64,000 nt of DNA from Burkholderia diffusa (GTDB taxonomy: Bacteria; Pseudomonadota; Gammaproteobacteria; Burkholderiales; Burkholderiaceae): positions 78,525-142,524 of the forward strand of contig NZ_CABVPN010000022.1 of assembly GCF_902499115.1 (NCBI RefSeq), read 5' to 3'. The notes beneath the pieces were generated by a model. It worked only from the letters and a program-made list of their open reading frames with translations, searched no databases and was not told the origin of the DNA. Of the stretch, positions 18,296 through 26,923 are shown in pieces (the stretch's first letter is position 1; each line of letters starts with the position of its first letter). Both the position numbers and the translations under genes were made by a program.

Positions 18296-19270
18296 ATGTC
18301 AACGACCCGCAACACGACCGGCTGGCTCGCCGTTCGACGCGAGCTGACGGCGCGCGGCAAATGGACGCTCGGCCTGGCGTCCTTTCTGCTGCCGTTCGCC
18401 GTCTGGTGCCTGATTAGCTATGTGCCGTTCGTCTGGCATCCGCAAATGCGCATCACGAATCCGGGAAGCGTCGACTATTTCCAGACCGGCATGCAGATCG
18501 ACCGCGACGTGTTCGACGACGAGCTCGCGCATGCGCGTGCGACGCACGCGGCCGTGCCCGAGGGCGTGCGCGCGAACCCGGTGTACCTGCCTGCGCCGCA
18601 CCAGGTGCTGCGCGCGTTCTACACGGCGTTCACGACGCCGCCCGCATCGCGTGATGGCGTGTGGCTGCACGAGAGCCTCTGGCACAGCATCCGGATCATC
18701 TTCTGGGGCTTCGTGATCTCGTCCGCGATCGGCGTGCCGCTCGGCATCGTCTGCGGCACCTTCAGCGCGCTCGCGCGGCTGCAGGAGCCGTTCCTGGAGT
18801 TCTTCCGCTATCTGCCTGCGCCCGCATTCGGCGCGCTGATGGTCGCGATCCTCGGCATTTACGACGCGCCGAAGGTCGCGATCATCGTGATCGGCACGCT
18901 GTTCCAGCAGGTGCTGATCATTGCGAACACGACGCGCAAGCTCGAATACGGGCTGTTCGAGGCCGCGATGACGCTCGGCACGAAGAAGCTTCAGCTGCTC
19001 ACGCACGTCGTGATTCCGGGGGTGCTGCCGGATCTGTATCGCGACCAGCGGATCCTGCTCGGCTGGGCGTGGACCTACCTGATCGTGGCCGAACTCGTCG
19101 GCACGAGCTCGGGCATCACGTGGTACATCAGCCAGCAGGCGCGCTACCAGCATTTCGACAACGTATACGCGGCAATCCTGATGATCGGGATCATCGGCCT
19201 CGGCACCGACATCGCGCTCGGACTGCTCGGCCGCAAGCTGTTTCCGTGGGACCGCACGCTGAAGGCGTGA
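18296..19270 (+). CDS. ABC transporter permease (NitT/TauT-like), guanidine/urea uptake
   Basis: A 324-residue inner-membrane permease of the SsuC/TauC type. An N-terminal membrane segment (about residues 25-45) is followed by an unusually long periplasmic stretch of about 80 residues, then five segments. The EAA loop reads EAAMTLGTKKLQLLTHVVIPGVLPD, where the ATPase docks. GGAG lies about eight bases before the ATG. It follows allophanate hydrolase by 64 bases and precedes its ATPase by 42 bases; the matching binding protein is the divergent gene at 9363-10403. Confidence 0.85.
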   Translation: MSTTRNTTGWLAVRRELTARGKWTLGLASFLLPFAVWCLISYVPFVWHPQMRITNPGSVDYFQTGMQIDRDVFDDELAHARATHAAVPEGVRANPVYLPAPHQVLRAFYTAFTTPPASRDGVWLHESLWHSIRIIFWGFVISSAIGVPLGIVCGTFSALARLQEPFLEFFRYLPAPAFGALMVAILGIYDAPKVAIIVIGTLFQQVLIIANTTRKLEYGLFEAAMTLGTKKLQLLTHVVIPGVLPDLYRDQRILLGWAWTYLIVAELVGTSSGITWYISQQARYQHFDNVYAAILMIGIIGLGTDIALGLLGRKLFPWDRTLKA

Positions 19271-19312
19271 CGCCCGTTGACGCGCATCCATCGACCGATT
19301 TCCGTAGAGGGC

Positions 19313-20224
19313 ATGATGCAGAATCCGCAAGCCGTTCCCGATTACCTGATTCAATCCGACGCGGTGCGCGAGCGCTTCGCGCGACTCAAAGCCCGCGACG
19401 TGATTCTCGACGTGCGGCATGTCGGCAAGCGTTTCGCGACGCCGCAGGGCGAGTGCGTCGCACTCGACGACATCAGCTTCCGCACCCACCGGCGCGAGTT
19501 CGTGTGCGTGATCGGTCCGTCCGGCTGCGGCAAGTCGACGCTGATTCGCATCCTGGCGGGGCTCGAGGCGCAGACGAGCGGCGAGGTGCTGCTGGACGGC
19601 AAGCCCGTGCAGGGGCCGGGCGCCGATCGCGGAATGGTATTCCAGGGCTATACGCTGTTTCCGTGGCTCACCGTGAAGAAGAACGTGATGTTCGGCCTCC
19701 GAATGAATGGCAGCAGCGGCGGCGAAGCCGAGCGTGAGGCGCTGCAGTGGCTCGACCTGGTCGGACTGACGCGTTTCGCCGACGTGTATCCGCATCAGTT
19801 GTCGGGTGGCATGAAGCAGCGCGTGGCGATCGCCCGCGCGCTCGCGAACCGTCCGCGCATCCTGCTGATGGACGAGCCGTTCGGCGCGCTCGACGCGCAG
19901 ACGCGTGCGCGGATGCAGACACACCTGCTCGACATCTGGCGCAATATCGACGTGACGATCCTGTTCATCACGCACGATCTCGACGAGGCGATCTTCCTCG
20001 CGGACCGGATTCTCGTGCTCAAGGCGAACCCGGGCGGCGTGCAGGAACTGATCGAGGTGCCGGTGGCGCGGCCGCGGGACTATTCGCAGGTCAATACGCC
20101 CGAATTCATCGCGACGAAGGCGCGGCTCGAAGCGCTGATCCATCCGAAGGAGGAGGCGGCGGACGATGAGGGTGTGAAGCCGCACATGATCCGGATGACG
20201 GACGTTTCGGATAATGTCGAGTAA
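19313..20224 (+). CDS. ABC transporter ATP-binding protein (NitT/TauT-like), guanidine/urea uptake
   Basis: A 303-residue ATPase with Walker A GPSGCGKST, signature LSGGMKQR, Walker B ILLMDEPFGALD and switch histidine ITHDLDEA. It energises the permease encoded just upstream. An N-terminal extension of about 35 residues before the core is longer than in SsuB. ATG 19313 is preferred over a TTG at 19277 because AGAGG lies five bases before it. It is the last clear gene of the guanidine operon. Confidence 0.85.
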   Translation: MMQNPQAVPDYLIQSDAVRERFARLKARDVILDVRHVGKRFATPQGECVALDDISFRTHRREFVCVIGPSGCGKSTLIRILAGLEAQTSGEVLLDGKPVQGPGADRGMVFQGYTLFPWLTVKKNVMFGLRMNGSSGGEAEREALQWLDLVGLTRFADVYPHQLSGGMKQRVAIARALANRPRILLMDEPFGALDAQTRARMQTHLLDIWRNIDVTILFITHDLDEAIFLADRILVLKANPGGVQELIEVPVARPRDYSQVNTPEFIATKARLEALIHPKEEAADDEGVKPHMIRMTDVSDNVE

Positions 20225-20235
20225 CGGGAGTGGTT

Positions 20236-20875
20236 ATGGTTCGGCGTTTTTATTCATTGTGTCTGGTGGCGTGCAGGGCGAAATAATGCCGTTGCGCGCG
20301 CCCGGCACATCTGCGGGGTGATCCCCGGCGACACCGGGCCGCTCGGCCGCAACGACAGCCGGCTCTTTGCCGGCCTGTCGCCGGGCGACCAGCTCCGCCT
20401 GCGCGAAACGGCGCTGGCGCTGCGTGCCGAAGCGAGCGTTCTGTTCATCCGGTTCGCGTTGAAGGATGCCGGCATCGTCGCGCCGATCGAACCGGAGGTG
20501 CGCGATGCCGCGACACCGGTGCCGTCCGACGACGACCTGCTCCATCCACAGTGCCGGCCGATGCCGGACCACTACTGGCGCAGCGATGTGCTGGCCGCGG
20601 GCGCCACCACGTGTACGGCCGATTTCGCCGTACTGGATCGCGATGGTGCCGTGTCCGGCTATTTCCGCTGGGAGACGTCGATCGAGATCGCCGGAGGCGG
20701 GGCGGATTCGTAGCAGCCCGATTTCAGGCCGTCGTCGGGCCGCGACGGCAACGTCAACCTGGCGCCCGATACCGGTTTCCCGGCGATCTTCCGCGCGAAT
20801 GCCGCGTTCAAGCAGGATGCCGAACCGTTTGGTTCGCGGGCCGCACGCGTTTCATGGACGGCCCGCCAGCGTTAG
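20236..20875 (+). pseudogene. Broken open frame after the guanidine operon, family unknown
   Basis: A short frame MVRRFYSLCLVACRAK (20236-20286) with GGGAG upstream ends at TAA. In another frame coding-like sequence runs from 20318 (GLSPGDQLRLRETALALRAE) to a TAG at 20711-20713, and the same frame then continues open to 20875 (NVNLAPDTGFPAIFRANAAF). Third positions stay G/C-rich on both sides of the TAG. I read this as one gene broken by a frameshift and an in-frame stop. I do not recognise the family. Its end touches the convergent GntR gene. Confidence 0.4.
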
Positions 20876-21591
20876 TTTCGCTCCTGTTCCAGCCAGCGTC
20901 GTTGCGATGCATAGAGATGCGTGCGCATGGCCGCCTGGGCCATCAGCACCTCGCCGTTTTCCAGCGCGTGAAGAATGGACTCGTGTTCGTCGAACGCCTT
21001 GGCCCATGTCTGCCTGCTTTCGGTGCGCGCGCTGACGCGCGACGAGATCGGACTGTGGCGTCCGTCGAACAGTTCGCCCACCAGCCTGACCAGCACCGAA
21101 TTGCCGGTCATCGCTGCAATCGCGACGTGAAATTCGCGATCGTGCTGCAGCGGGGAACGGCCTTCCGCGATGGCGGACCGCATTGCATCGACCGCGCGGC
21201 GCACGGGCGCCAGCCGTTCGGGCGTCGCGTGTGCGCATGCGAGTTCGACGACGCTGCCTTCGAGTGCGGCGCGGGCGCTTGTCAGTTCGATCGGGTTTTC
21301 GCCCAGCGGTGTCGCCGCGGTATTCGACGCCTTCGCTGGAGGGCACACGAACACGCCGGAGCCCATCCGGACTTCGACGATGCCTTCGATTTCCAGCGCG
21401 ATGAGCGCCTCTCGAACCGACGGGCGTGACACGCCCAGCTGCTGAGCCAGATCCCGCTCGGGCGGCAGGCGTTCTCCGTCGGCGAACCGCCCCGCATCGA
21501 TGAGCGAACGAATCTGGTCGGCGATGCGCTGATACAGGCGGCGTGTATCCACCTGTTTGAACTGGTCCAGCAACGCTCCCCCTTGCCGCAT
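20872..21591 (-). CDS. GntR-family regulator, FadR/FCD subfamily
   Basis: A 239-residue repressor with an N-terminal winged helix (RLPPERDLAQQLGVSRPSVREAL, split here as residues about 41-63) and a C-terminal FCD ligand domain whose metal/ligand histidines are visible in HDREFHVAIAAMTGN and DEHESILHALENG. This subfamily binds sugar acids or other carboxylates. It is divergent from the sugar-acid operon, and the promoter region between them carries five TTGGYC..RCCAA motifs that fit FadR-type operators (TGGTnnnACCA). It probably represses that operon and itself until a hexonate or its product binds. In position it corresponds to E. coli LgoR. Confidence 0.88.
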   Translation of the reverse strand: MRQGGALLDQFKQVDTRRLYQRIADQIRSLIDAGRFADGERLPPERDLAQQLGVSRPSVREALIALEIEGIVEVRMGSGVFVCPPAKASNTAATPLGENPIELTSARAALEGSVVELACAHATPERLAPVRRAVDAMRSAIAEGRSPLQHDREFHVAIAAMTGNSVLVRLVGELFDGRHSPISSRVSARTESRQTWAKAFDEHESILHALENGEVLMAQAAMRTHLYASQRRWLEQERN

Positions 21592-21636
21592 ACCGCGGAT
21601 GTCTGTTCCGAAGCGATCAGTCTACTGCACTTTGAA

Positions 21637-21898
21637 TGGCCTGACCAATTCACGCCAAGTCGATCACGTCGCTCGATGTCGCAGGGAGCTCGATGGACAA
21701 ATTGGCCTTACCAAGTTGCCCGTCCAGTCGGGTTCTTGTCGATTCCGCTTCACGCGCAATGAAAAAGCGGCAAGTCGGAGGTAGCCGAGCCTTCCGATGC
21801 GCGCTTTGTCACCATGCCTTCTAGGGATTTCCCCAAATATCCGGCAATTGGCTTGACCAATACTGGCCAGACCAATAGCATGTGTTTGGTCAGGCCAA
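21637..21898. promoter_or_regulatory. Array of five FadR/GntR-type operator-like motifs
   Basis: Five 12-13-base near-palindromes fit TTGGYC..RCCAA: TGGCCTGACCAA (21637-21648), TTGGCCTTACCAA (21702-21714), TTGGCTTGACCAA (21848-21860), CTGGCCAGACCAA (21863-21875) and TTGGTCAGGCCAA (21886-21898). Sites 1 and 2 lie near the regulator start and sites 3-5 lie 54-104 bases before the dehydrogenase start, as expected for control of both divergent promoters. Confidence 0.7.
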
Positions 21899-21951
21899 TT
21901 TGGTGGTGCCGCGCGCCACATCGTCCTGTTTCACCCATTACAGAGATACCG

Positions 21952-22974
21952 ATGAGAACCGTCATTTGTGAAGAACCCGGTCGTCTGGTCGTTGCCGAGC
22001 GCCCGGTGCCGGCCGTGGGCCCCGACGATGTCCTGATCCGCGTGAAGCGGGTTGGTGTATGCGGCACCGACATGCATATCTTCACCGGCAACCAGCCGTA
22101 CCTCGCCTATCCCAGGGTGATGGGGCACGAGCTGGCCGGCGTCGTCGAGACGGCGCCAGCGGGCGCACGCGTCAAGGCCGGCGACCAGGTCTACGTGATG
22201 CCGTATCTGTCGTGCGGTACGTGTGTCGCGTGCCGTGCGGGCAAGACCAATTGCTGCACCCGGATCCAGGTGCTGGGCGTGCACGCCGACGGCGGCATGG
22301 TCGAATACCTCGCCGTTCCGCAGGCCTTCGTGTTCGCGGCCAACGGCGTCACGCTCGACCAGGCCGCGATGATCGAATTCCTCGCGATCGGCGCGCACGC
22401 GGTCGCGCGTGCCGAGGTCCGGGCCGGGCAACGCGTGCTGGTTGTCGGCGCGGGCCCGATCGGCATGGCCGCGCTGATCTTCGCCATGCTGCGCGGCGCG
22501 CAGGTCAGCGTGCTCGACGGCCGCGCGGACCGGCTGGCGGTCTGCGCGGCGGCGCTGGGCGCACACGCCACCGTGCCGCTCGACACGAGCGGGGCCGGCG
22601 CCGATGTCGAGTGCCTCGCGGCGCTCACCGACGGCGAATTCTTCGATGTCGTGTTCGACGCCACCGGCAATCTCGTCGCAATGGAGCGCGGCCTGGACTT
22701 CGTCGCGCACGGCGGGAAGTACGTGCTGATCTCGCTCGTGAAGGGCCGCATTTCGTTCTCCGACCCGGAATTCCACAAGCGCGAGACGACGCTGCTCGCG
22801 AGCCGCAACGCGACGCCGGCCGATTTCGAAACCGTGCTCGACGCAATGCGTGCGGGGCGGGTGCCGACCGACGCGCTGAAGACGCACGCGCTGACGCTCG
22901 CGGACTTGCCCGTCCGGTTCGCGGAACTCCTCGAACCGGACGCCGGCGTGATCAAGGCACTCGTCGAATGCTGA
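21952..22974 (+). CDS. lgoD: Zinc-dependent dehydrogenase, L-galactonate 5-dehydrogenase-like
   Basis: A 340-residue medium-chain dehydrogenase. The catalytic zinc site is seen in GVCGTDMH and GHE with the glutamate of MIEFLAIGAHAV. The structural zinc cysteines are in YLSCGTCVACRAGKTNCC, and the NAD site is VVGAGPIGMAA. The C-terminal stretch SDPEFHKRETTLLASRNATP resembles what I recall of E. coli LgoD (YjjN), which oxidises L-galactonate to D-tagaturonate. Neighbouring UxaB- and UxaA-like genes complete that route. ATG 21952 is preferred to an in-frame start at 21814, which would run through the operator array. The gene symbol is by analogy. Confidence 0.75.
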   Translation: MRTVICEEPGRLVVAERPVPAVGPDDVLIRVKRVGVCGTDMHIFTGNQPYLAYPRVMGHELAGVVETAPAGARVKAGDQVYVMPYLSCGTCVACRAGKTNCCTRIQVLGVHADGGMVEYLAVPQAFVFAANGVTLDQAAMIEFLAIGAHAVARAEVRAGQRVLVVGAGPIGMAALIFAMLRGAQVSVLDGRADRLAVCAAALGAHATVPLDTSGAGADVECLAALTDGEFFDVVFDATGNLVAMERGLDFVAHGGKYVLISLVKGRISFSDPEFHKRETTLLASRNATPADFETVLDAMRAGRVPTDALKTHALTLADLPVRFAELLEPDAGVIKALVEC

Positions 22975-22991
22975 ACGCGGAGCGCGAACCG

Positions 22992-24104
22992 ATGGGCAAC
23001 CCGATCCTGCAGTTCGGCACCAGCCGCTTCCTCCAGGCGCACGTCGACCTGTTCGTGTCGGAAGCGCTGGCAGCCAGCCGCGCACTCGGTGCGATCACCG
23101 TGGTGCAGACGACGTCGAGCGCGGAAAGCCGTGCCCGCATCGATGCGTTGCGCGCGACCGGGCGCTACCCGGTGCGGATTCGCGGCCGGCGGCACGGCGA
23201 GACGATCGATCGCGAGGTCGACTGCACGGCGATCACGGAAGCGTTGCATGCGGCGGACGACTGGGCGCGGTTGCGCGAGAGCGTCGCATGCGAGGTCCGG
23301 GCCATCGTGTCCAACACCGGCGACAGCGGCTATGCGCCGTTCGACGACGACGGGGCGGATCTGCTTGCCGGCCACCGCGCGCCGCGCGGTTTCGCGGCGA
23401 AGCTCGCGGTGCTGCTGCACGAGCGTTTCCGCGCGGGCGGGGCACCCGTCACGCTGCTGCCGTGCGAACTCGTCGCGCGCAACGGCGACACGCTGCGCGA
23501 CCTGGTGGTTGCCGTCGCGCGGGGCTGGCGCGCGGACGCGGCTTTCGTCGATTACCTGATCGACGGCTGCGTGTGGGTCAACTCGCTCGTCGACCGGATC
23601 GTGTCGGAGCCGATTCACCCGGTCGGCGCGATCGCCGAACCGTATGCGTTGTGGGCGGTGCGGCGCACGGCGGGGATGACGCTGCCGTGCGAGCACCCCG
23701 ACATCGTCGTGACCGACGATCTCGAACGCTACGAGCGCCTGAAGCTGCTGCTGCTCAATCTCGGGCATACGGTACTCGCCGAACAATGGCGCACGCGCGG
23801 CGGCTCGCCTGACATGACGGTGGGCGCGGCGATGGGCGATCCCGCGTACCGCGCACCGCTCGAGGCGGTATGGAGCGAAGAGGTGATGCCGGTGTTCGAT
23901 GCGCTCGGCGAGCGCGACGCGGCGCTGGCCTACCTCGATGACGTGCGCGAACGCTTCCTGAACCCGTTCCTCGCGCATCGGCTGGCCGATATCGCGGGCA
24001 ATCACGACATGAAGAAGACACGGCGCCTGCGCCCGGTGGTCGAGATGGCGCGCATGCTGAAGCTATCGGTCGCGCAGCCGTACCTGATCGCGGCGCTCGG
24101 GTGA
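22992..24104 (+). CDS. Mannitol dehydrogenase-family reductase, UxaB-like (tagaturonate/fructuronate reductase)
   Basis: A 370-residue polyol/hexuronate dehydrogenase. It opens with PILQFGTSRFLQAHVDLF, the family N-terminus, and ends with NPFLAHRLADIAGNHDMKKT, which holds the active-site lysine region. It is more than 100 residues shorter than E. coli UxaB. In this operon it should reduce D-tagaturonate to D-altronate. ATG 22992 has GGAG nine bases upstream; an alternative ATG at 22968 overlaps the preceding stop and would add eight residues. Confidence 0.75.
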   Translation: MGNPILQFGTSRFLQAHVDLFVSEALAASRALGAITVVQTTSSAESRARIDALRATGRYPVRIRGRRHGETIDREVDCTAITEALHAADDWARLRESVACEVRAIVSNTGDSGYAPFDDDGADLLAGHRAPRGFAAKLAVLLHERFRAGGAPVTLLPCELVARNGDTLRDLVVAVARGWRADAAFVDYLIDGCVWVNSLVDRIVSEPIHPVGAIAEPYALWAVRRTAGMTLPCEHPDIVVTDDLERYERLKLLLLNLGHTVLAEQWRTRGGSPDMTVGAAMGDPAYRAPLEAVWSEEVMPVFDALGERDAALAYLDDVRERFLNPFLAHRLADIAGNHDMKKTRRLRPVVEMARMLKLSVAQPYLIAALG

Positions 24105-24168
24105 GCGGGCGTCCGGGCCGGCATCCAGCGAAGTGAAATCAAATGAAATGGAATGGAGACACGCAACG

Positions 24169-25476
24169 ATGACGACACGCATTATCGATGTGCTGGTACG
24201 TGACATTCGCTTTCCAACGTCCAGGAGCATGGACGGCTCGGATGCAATGAACGGCAACTCCGACTATTCGGCAACCTACGTGACGCTCGTCACCGATGCC
24301 GGCGACGGCCTTCGCGGGCACGGGCTCACGTTTACGATCGGCCGCGGCAACGACCTGTGTGTCGACGCGGCGCACGCGCTCGCGAAGCTGTTCGTGATCG
24401 GCCGGTCGCTCGACGAGATCACGGCCGATTTCGGCGCGTACTGGCACGAAATGGTCGCGGGCGACTGCCAGTTGCGCTGGGTCGGCCCGGAGAAGGGCGT
24501 GGTGCATCTCGCGACGGCCGCGCTGATCAACGCGATCTGGGATCTCTGGGCGAAAACGGCGCGCAAGCCGGTCTGGAAATTCCTGGTCGACATGCCGCCC
24601 GAACAACTCGTGAACTGCATCGACTTCACGTACATCGACGACGTGCTGACGCGCGACGAGGCCGTCGCGTTGCTGCGCCGGGCCGCACCCGGCAAGGTGC
24701 AGCGCGAGCGGGAGATGCGCGAGCACGGCTTTCCCGGCTACACGACCGCGGCCGGCTGGCTCGGTTATTCGGAGGAGAAGATGCGTGCGCTCGCACGCGC
24801 CGCCGTGGCCGACGGATGGACCCACCTGAAGCAGAAGGTCGGCGCGGATCTCGAGCAGGACGTGCGGCGTGCGCGCATCCTGCGCGAAGAACTCGGTTGG
24901 GAGCGCAAGCTGATGATGGACGCGAACCAGAACTGGGGCGTCGACGAGGCGATCGCGAACATGCGGGTGCTCGCGCGGTTCGATCCGTGGTGGATCGAGG
25001 AGCCCACCAGCCCGGACGACATTCTTGGTCATGCGGCGATCCGCCAGCGGATCGGGCCGATCGGTGTCGCGACCGGCGAGCATGCGCACAACCGCGTGAT
25101 GTTCAAGCAGTTCTTCCAGGCCGGCGCGCTCGATTTCTGCCAGCTCGATCCCGCGCGGCTCGGCGGGCTCAACGAAGTACTCGCCGTCGTGCTGATGGCG
25201 GCGAAGTTCGGCGTGCCGGTGTGCCCGCACGGCGGCGGCGTTGGCCTGTGCCAGTACTCGCAGAACATCGTGATGTTCGACTATATCGCGGTGTCGGGCT
25301 CGCTGGAGCGGCGCGTGCTCGAATACGTCGACCATCTTCACGAGCATTTCGAGGCGCCGATCGTGATTCGCCGTGGGCGCTACATGCCGCAGGAGGCGCC
25401 TGGTTACGGCGTCACGATGAAGCCGGCTTCGCTCGATGCATTCGCGTACCCGGACGGGCCCGAATGGCGAGCGTAG
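24169..25476 (+). CDS. L-fuconate dehydratase (enolase superfamily)
   Basis: A 435-residue acid-sugar dehydratase of the ENOSF1/FucD type. Metal ligands are in MMDANQNW, WIEEPTSPDD and TGEHAHN; the catalytic bases are the lysine of LKQKVGAD and the histidine of CPHGGGVGLC. The N-terminus (RDIRFPTSRSMDGSDAMN) is diagnostic of this subgroup. Characterised FucD enzymes also dehydrate L-galactonate and some C5/C6 acids. Here it may give a second exit for the same hexonate, or serve L-fuconate. GGAG lies ten bases before ATG 24169. Confidence 0.85.
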   Translation: MTTRIIDVLVRDIRFPTSRSMDGSDAMNGNSDYSATYVTLVTDAGDGLRGHGLTFTIGRGNDLCVDAAHALAKLFVIGRSLDEITADFGAYWHEMVAGDCQLRWVGPEKGVVHLATAALINAIWDLWAKTARKPVWKFLVDMPPEQLVNCIDFTYIDDVLTRDEAVALLRRAAPGKVQREREMREHGFPGYTTAAGWLGYSEEKMRALARAAVADGWTHLKQKVGADLEQDVRRARILREELGWERKLMMDANQNWGVDEAIANMRVLARFDPWWIEEPTSPDDILGHAAIRQRIGPIGVATGEHAHNRVMFKQFFQAGALDFCQLDPARLGGLNEVLAVVLMAAKFGVPVCPHGGGVGLCQYSQNIVMFDYIAVSGSLERRVLEYVDHLHEHFEAPIVIRRGRYMPQEAPGYGVTMKPASLDAFAYPDGPEWRA

Positions 25477-25516
25477 TCGAACGGGCATCACGACAAGAAC
25501 CATATCGGAGACAACG

Positions 25517-26854
25517 ATGAACGACGATTCGCAGCAATCGCAGCACCTTGCCAGGGCGGTCAGGAAGGCCGCCGTCCGGCTCTTGCCGTTCCTCACGCTG
25601 ATGTACGCGCTCGCCTTCATCGATCGCGCGAACGTCGGCTTCGCGAAGCTCGCCTATCAGGCCGACACGGGCTTGAGCGATGCGGCATTCGCATTCGGCG
25701 CCGGCATTTTCTTCATCGGTTATGCATTGTTCGAGGTGCCGAGCAATCTCGTCATGAATCGCATCGGCGCGCGCGTGTGGATGAGCCGGATCATGGTGAC
25801 GTGGGGCTTCGTCTCGGCGTCGATGATGTTCGCGCATACGCCGACGCAGTTCTATACGATCCGCTTCCTGCTCGGCGCGGCGGAGGCCGGGTTCTTTCCA
25901 GGCATCATCCTGTATCTGACCTACTGGTTTCCTGCGAAGGGGCGCGCCCGCGCGCTCGGACTGTTCTACTTCGGCGTGCCCGTCGCGATGCTGATCGGCA
26001 ATCCGCTGTCGGGCTTCCTGCTGCAGATGCATGACATGTTCGGTCTGCGGAACTGGCAATGGATGTATCTGGTCGAGGGGCTGATGGCGACCGTGGTTGG
26101 CGTGATCGCGTTCTTCTACCTGACGAGCCGGCCGAAAGACGCGCGCTGGCTGACCGACGACGAGAAGCGCGCATTGTGCGACACGCTCGACGCGGAAGAG
26201 CGCGCGAAATCGCGGCACCTGTCCGCAGCCGTGTTCGGCGTGCTGAAGGACCGTCGCGTGCTGACCTTCATTGCCGCGTACTTCTGCATCCAGATCGGCA
26301 ATGCGCCGCTCGCGTTCTATCTGCCGTCGAAATTCGCCGCGACGATGGGCACCCAGATCGATGGAAAGATCGGGTTGCTGCTGATGATTCCGTGGCTGTG
26401 CACGATTGCGGCGATGATCGTCGCGACGCGATTCGCGGATCGCCACGACAACCATCTGCAGGTCGCGACCGGCATGCTGACGGTCGGGATTCTCGCATTC
26501 GCATCGATATCCGTGATCAACACGCCGGTGCTGGCGCTGCTCGCCTTCTGCATCGCGATCCCAGGGCTGGTTGCGTGCCAGCCGGTGTTCTGGTGCCTGC
26601 CGACGCGTTATCTCGGCGGGACGGGCGCGGCGAGCGGCATTGCGTTCATCGTGTCGATCGGCAATCTCGGCGGCTTCGTGTCGCCGCAGATCAAGGCGTT
26701 CGCGGACGCGGCATCGCACGATTCGCGCACGGGCTTCGTGGTGGTTGCGGCGTTGTGCTTCGTCAGCGTGCTGCTGCTGCGCTCGCTGCGCGGCATGGGG
26801 CACGCGGGCGCGGAAAGCGGGCCGGGCGGCGTGCAGGCCGGTTCGCATCGCTGA
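25517..26854 (+). CDS. MFS transporter, anion:cation symporter family (hexonate uptake)
   Basis: A 445-residue permease with about twelve hydrophobic segments. The signature FIDRANVGFAKLAYQ in the first loop and the ACS-family segment EVPSNLVMNRIGARVWMSRI are clear, and the central loop runs at about residues 200-240. ACS members such as LgoT and DgoT import sugar acids with protons. GGAG lies six bases before the ATG. Its place between the dehydratases fits hexonate import; the exact substrate is inferred. Confidence 0.85.
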   Translation: MNDDSQQSQHLARAVRKAAVRLLPFLTLMYALAFIDRANVGFAKLAYQADTGLSDAAFAFGAGIFFIGYALFEVPSNLVMNRIGARVWMSRIMVTWGFVSASMMFAHTPTQFYTIRFLLGAAEAGFFPGIILYLTYWFPAKGRARALGLFYFGVPVAMLIGNPLSGFLLQMHDMFGLRNWQWMYLVEGLMATVVGVIAFFYLTSRPKDARWLTDDEKRALCDTLDAEERAKSRHLSAAVFGVLKDRRVLTFIAAYFCIQIGNAPLAFYLPSKFAATMGTQIDGKIGLLLMIPWLCTIAAMIVATRFADRHDNHLQVATGMLTVGILAFASISVINTPVLALLAFCIAIPGLVACQPVFWCLPTRYLGGTGAASGIAFIVSIGNLGGFVSPQIKAFADAASHDSRTGFVVVAALCFVSVLLLRSLRGMGHAGAESGPGGVQAGSHR

Positions 26855-26860
26855 AGCGTT

Positions 26861-26889
26861 CGCCGGCGCCGCAAGGCGGCCTGCCGGCG
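26861..26889. other. Intercistronic hairpin between the transporter and uxaA
   Basis: CGCCGGC (26861) pairs with GCCGGCG (26883), enclosing a small GCC-GCAA-GGC stem. It lies in the 69-base gap between the MFS and uxaA-like genes and could protect an upstream mRNA segment or cause partial termination. Confidence 0.3.
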
Positions 26890-26923
26890 CGGAACCACCC
26901 ATCTTGAATCCAGGATTACCGTC

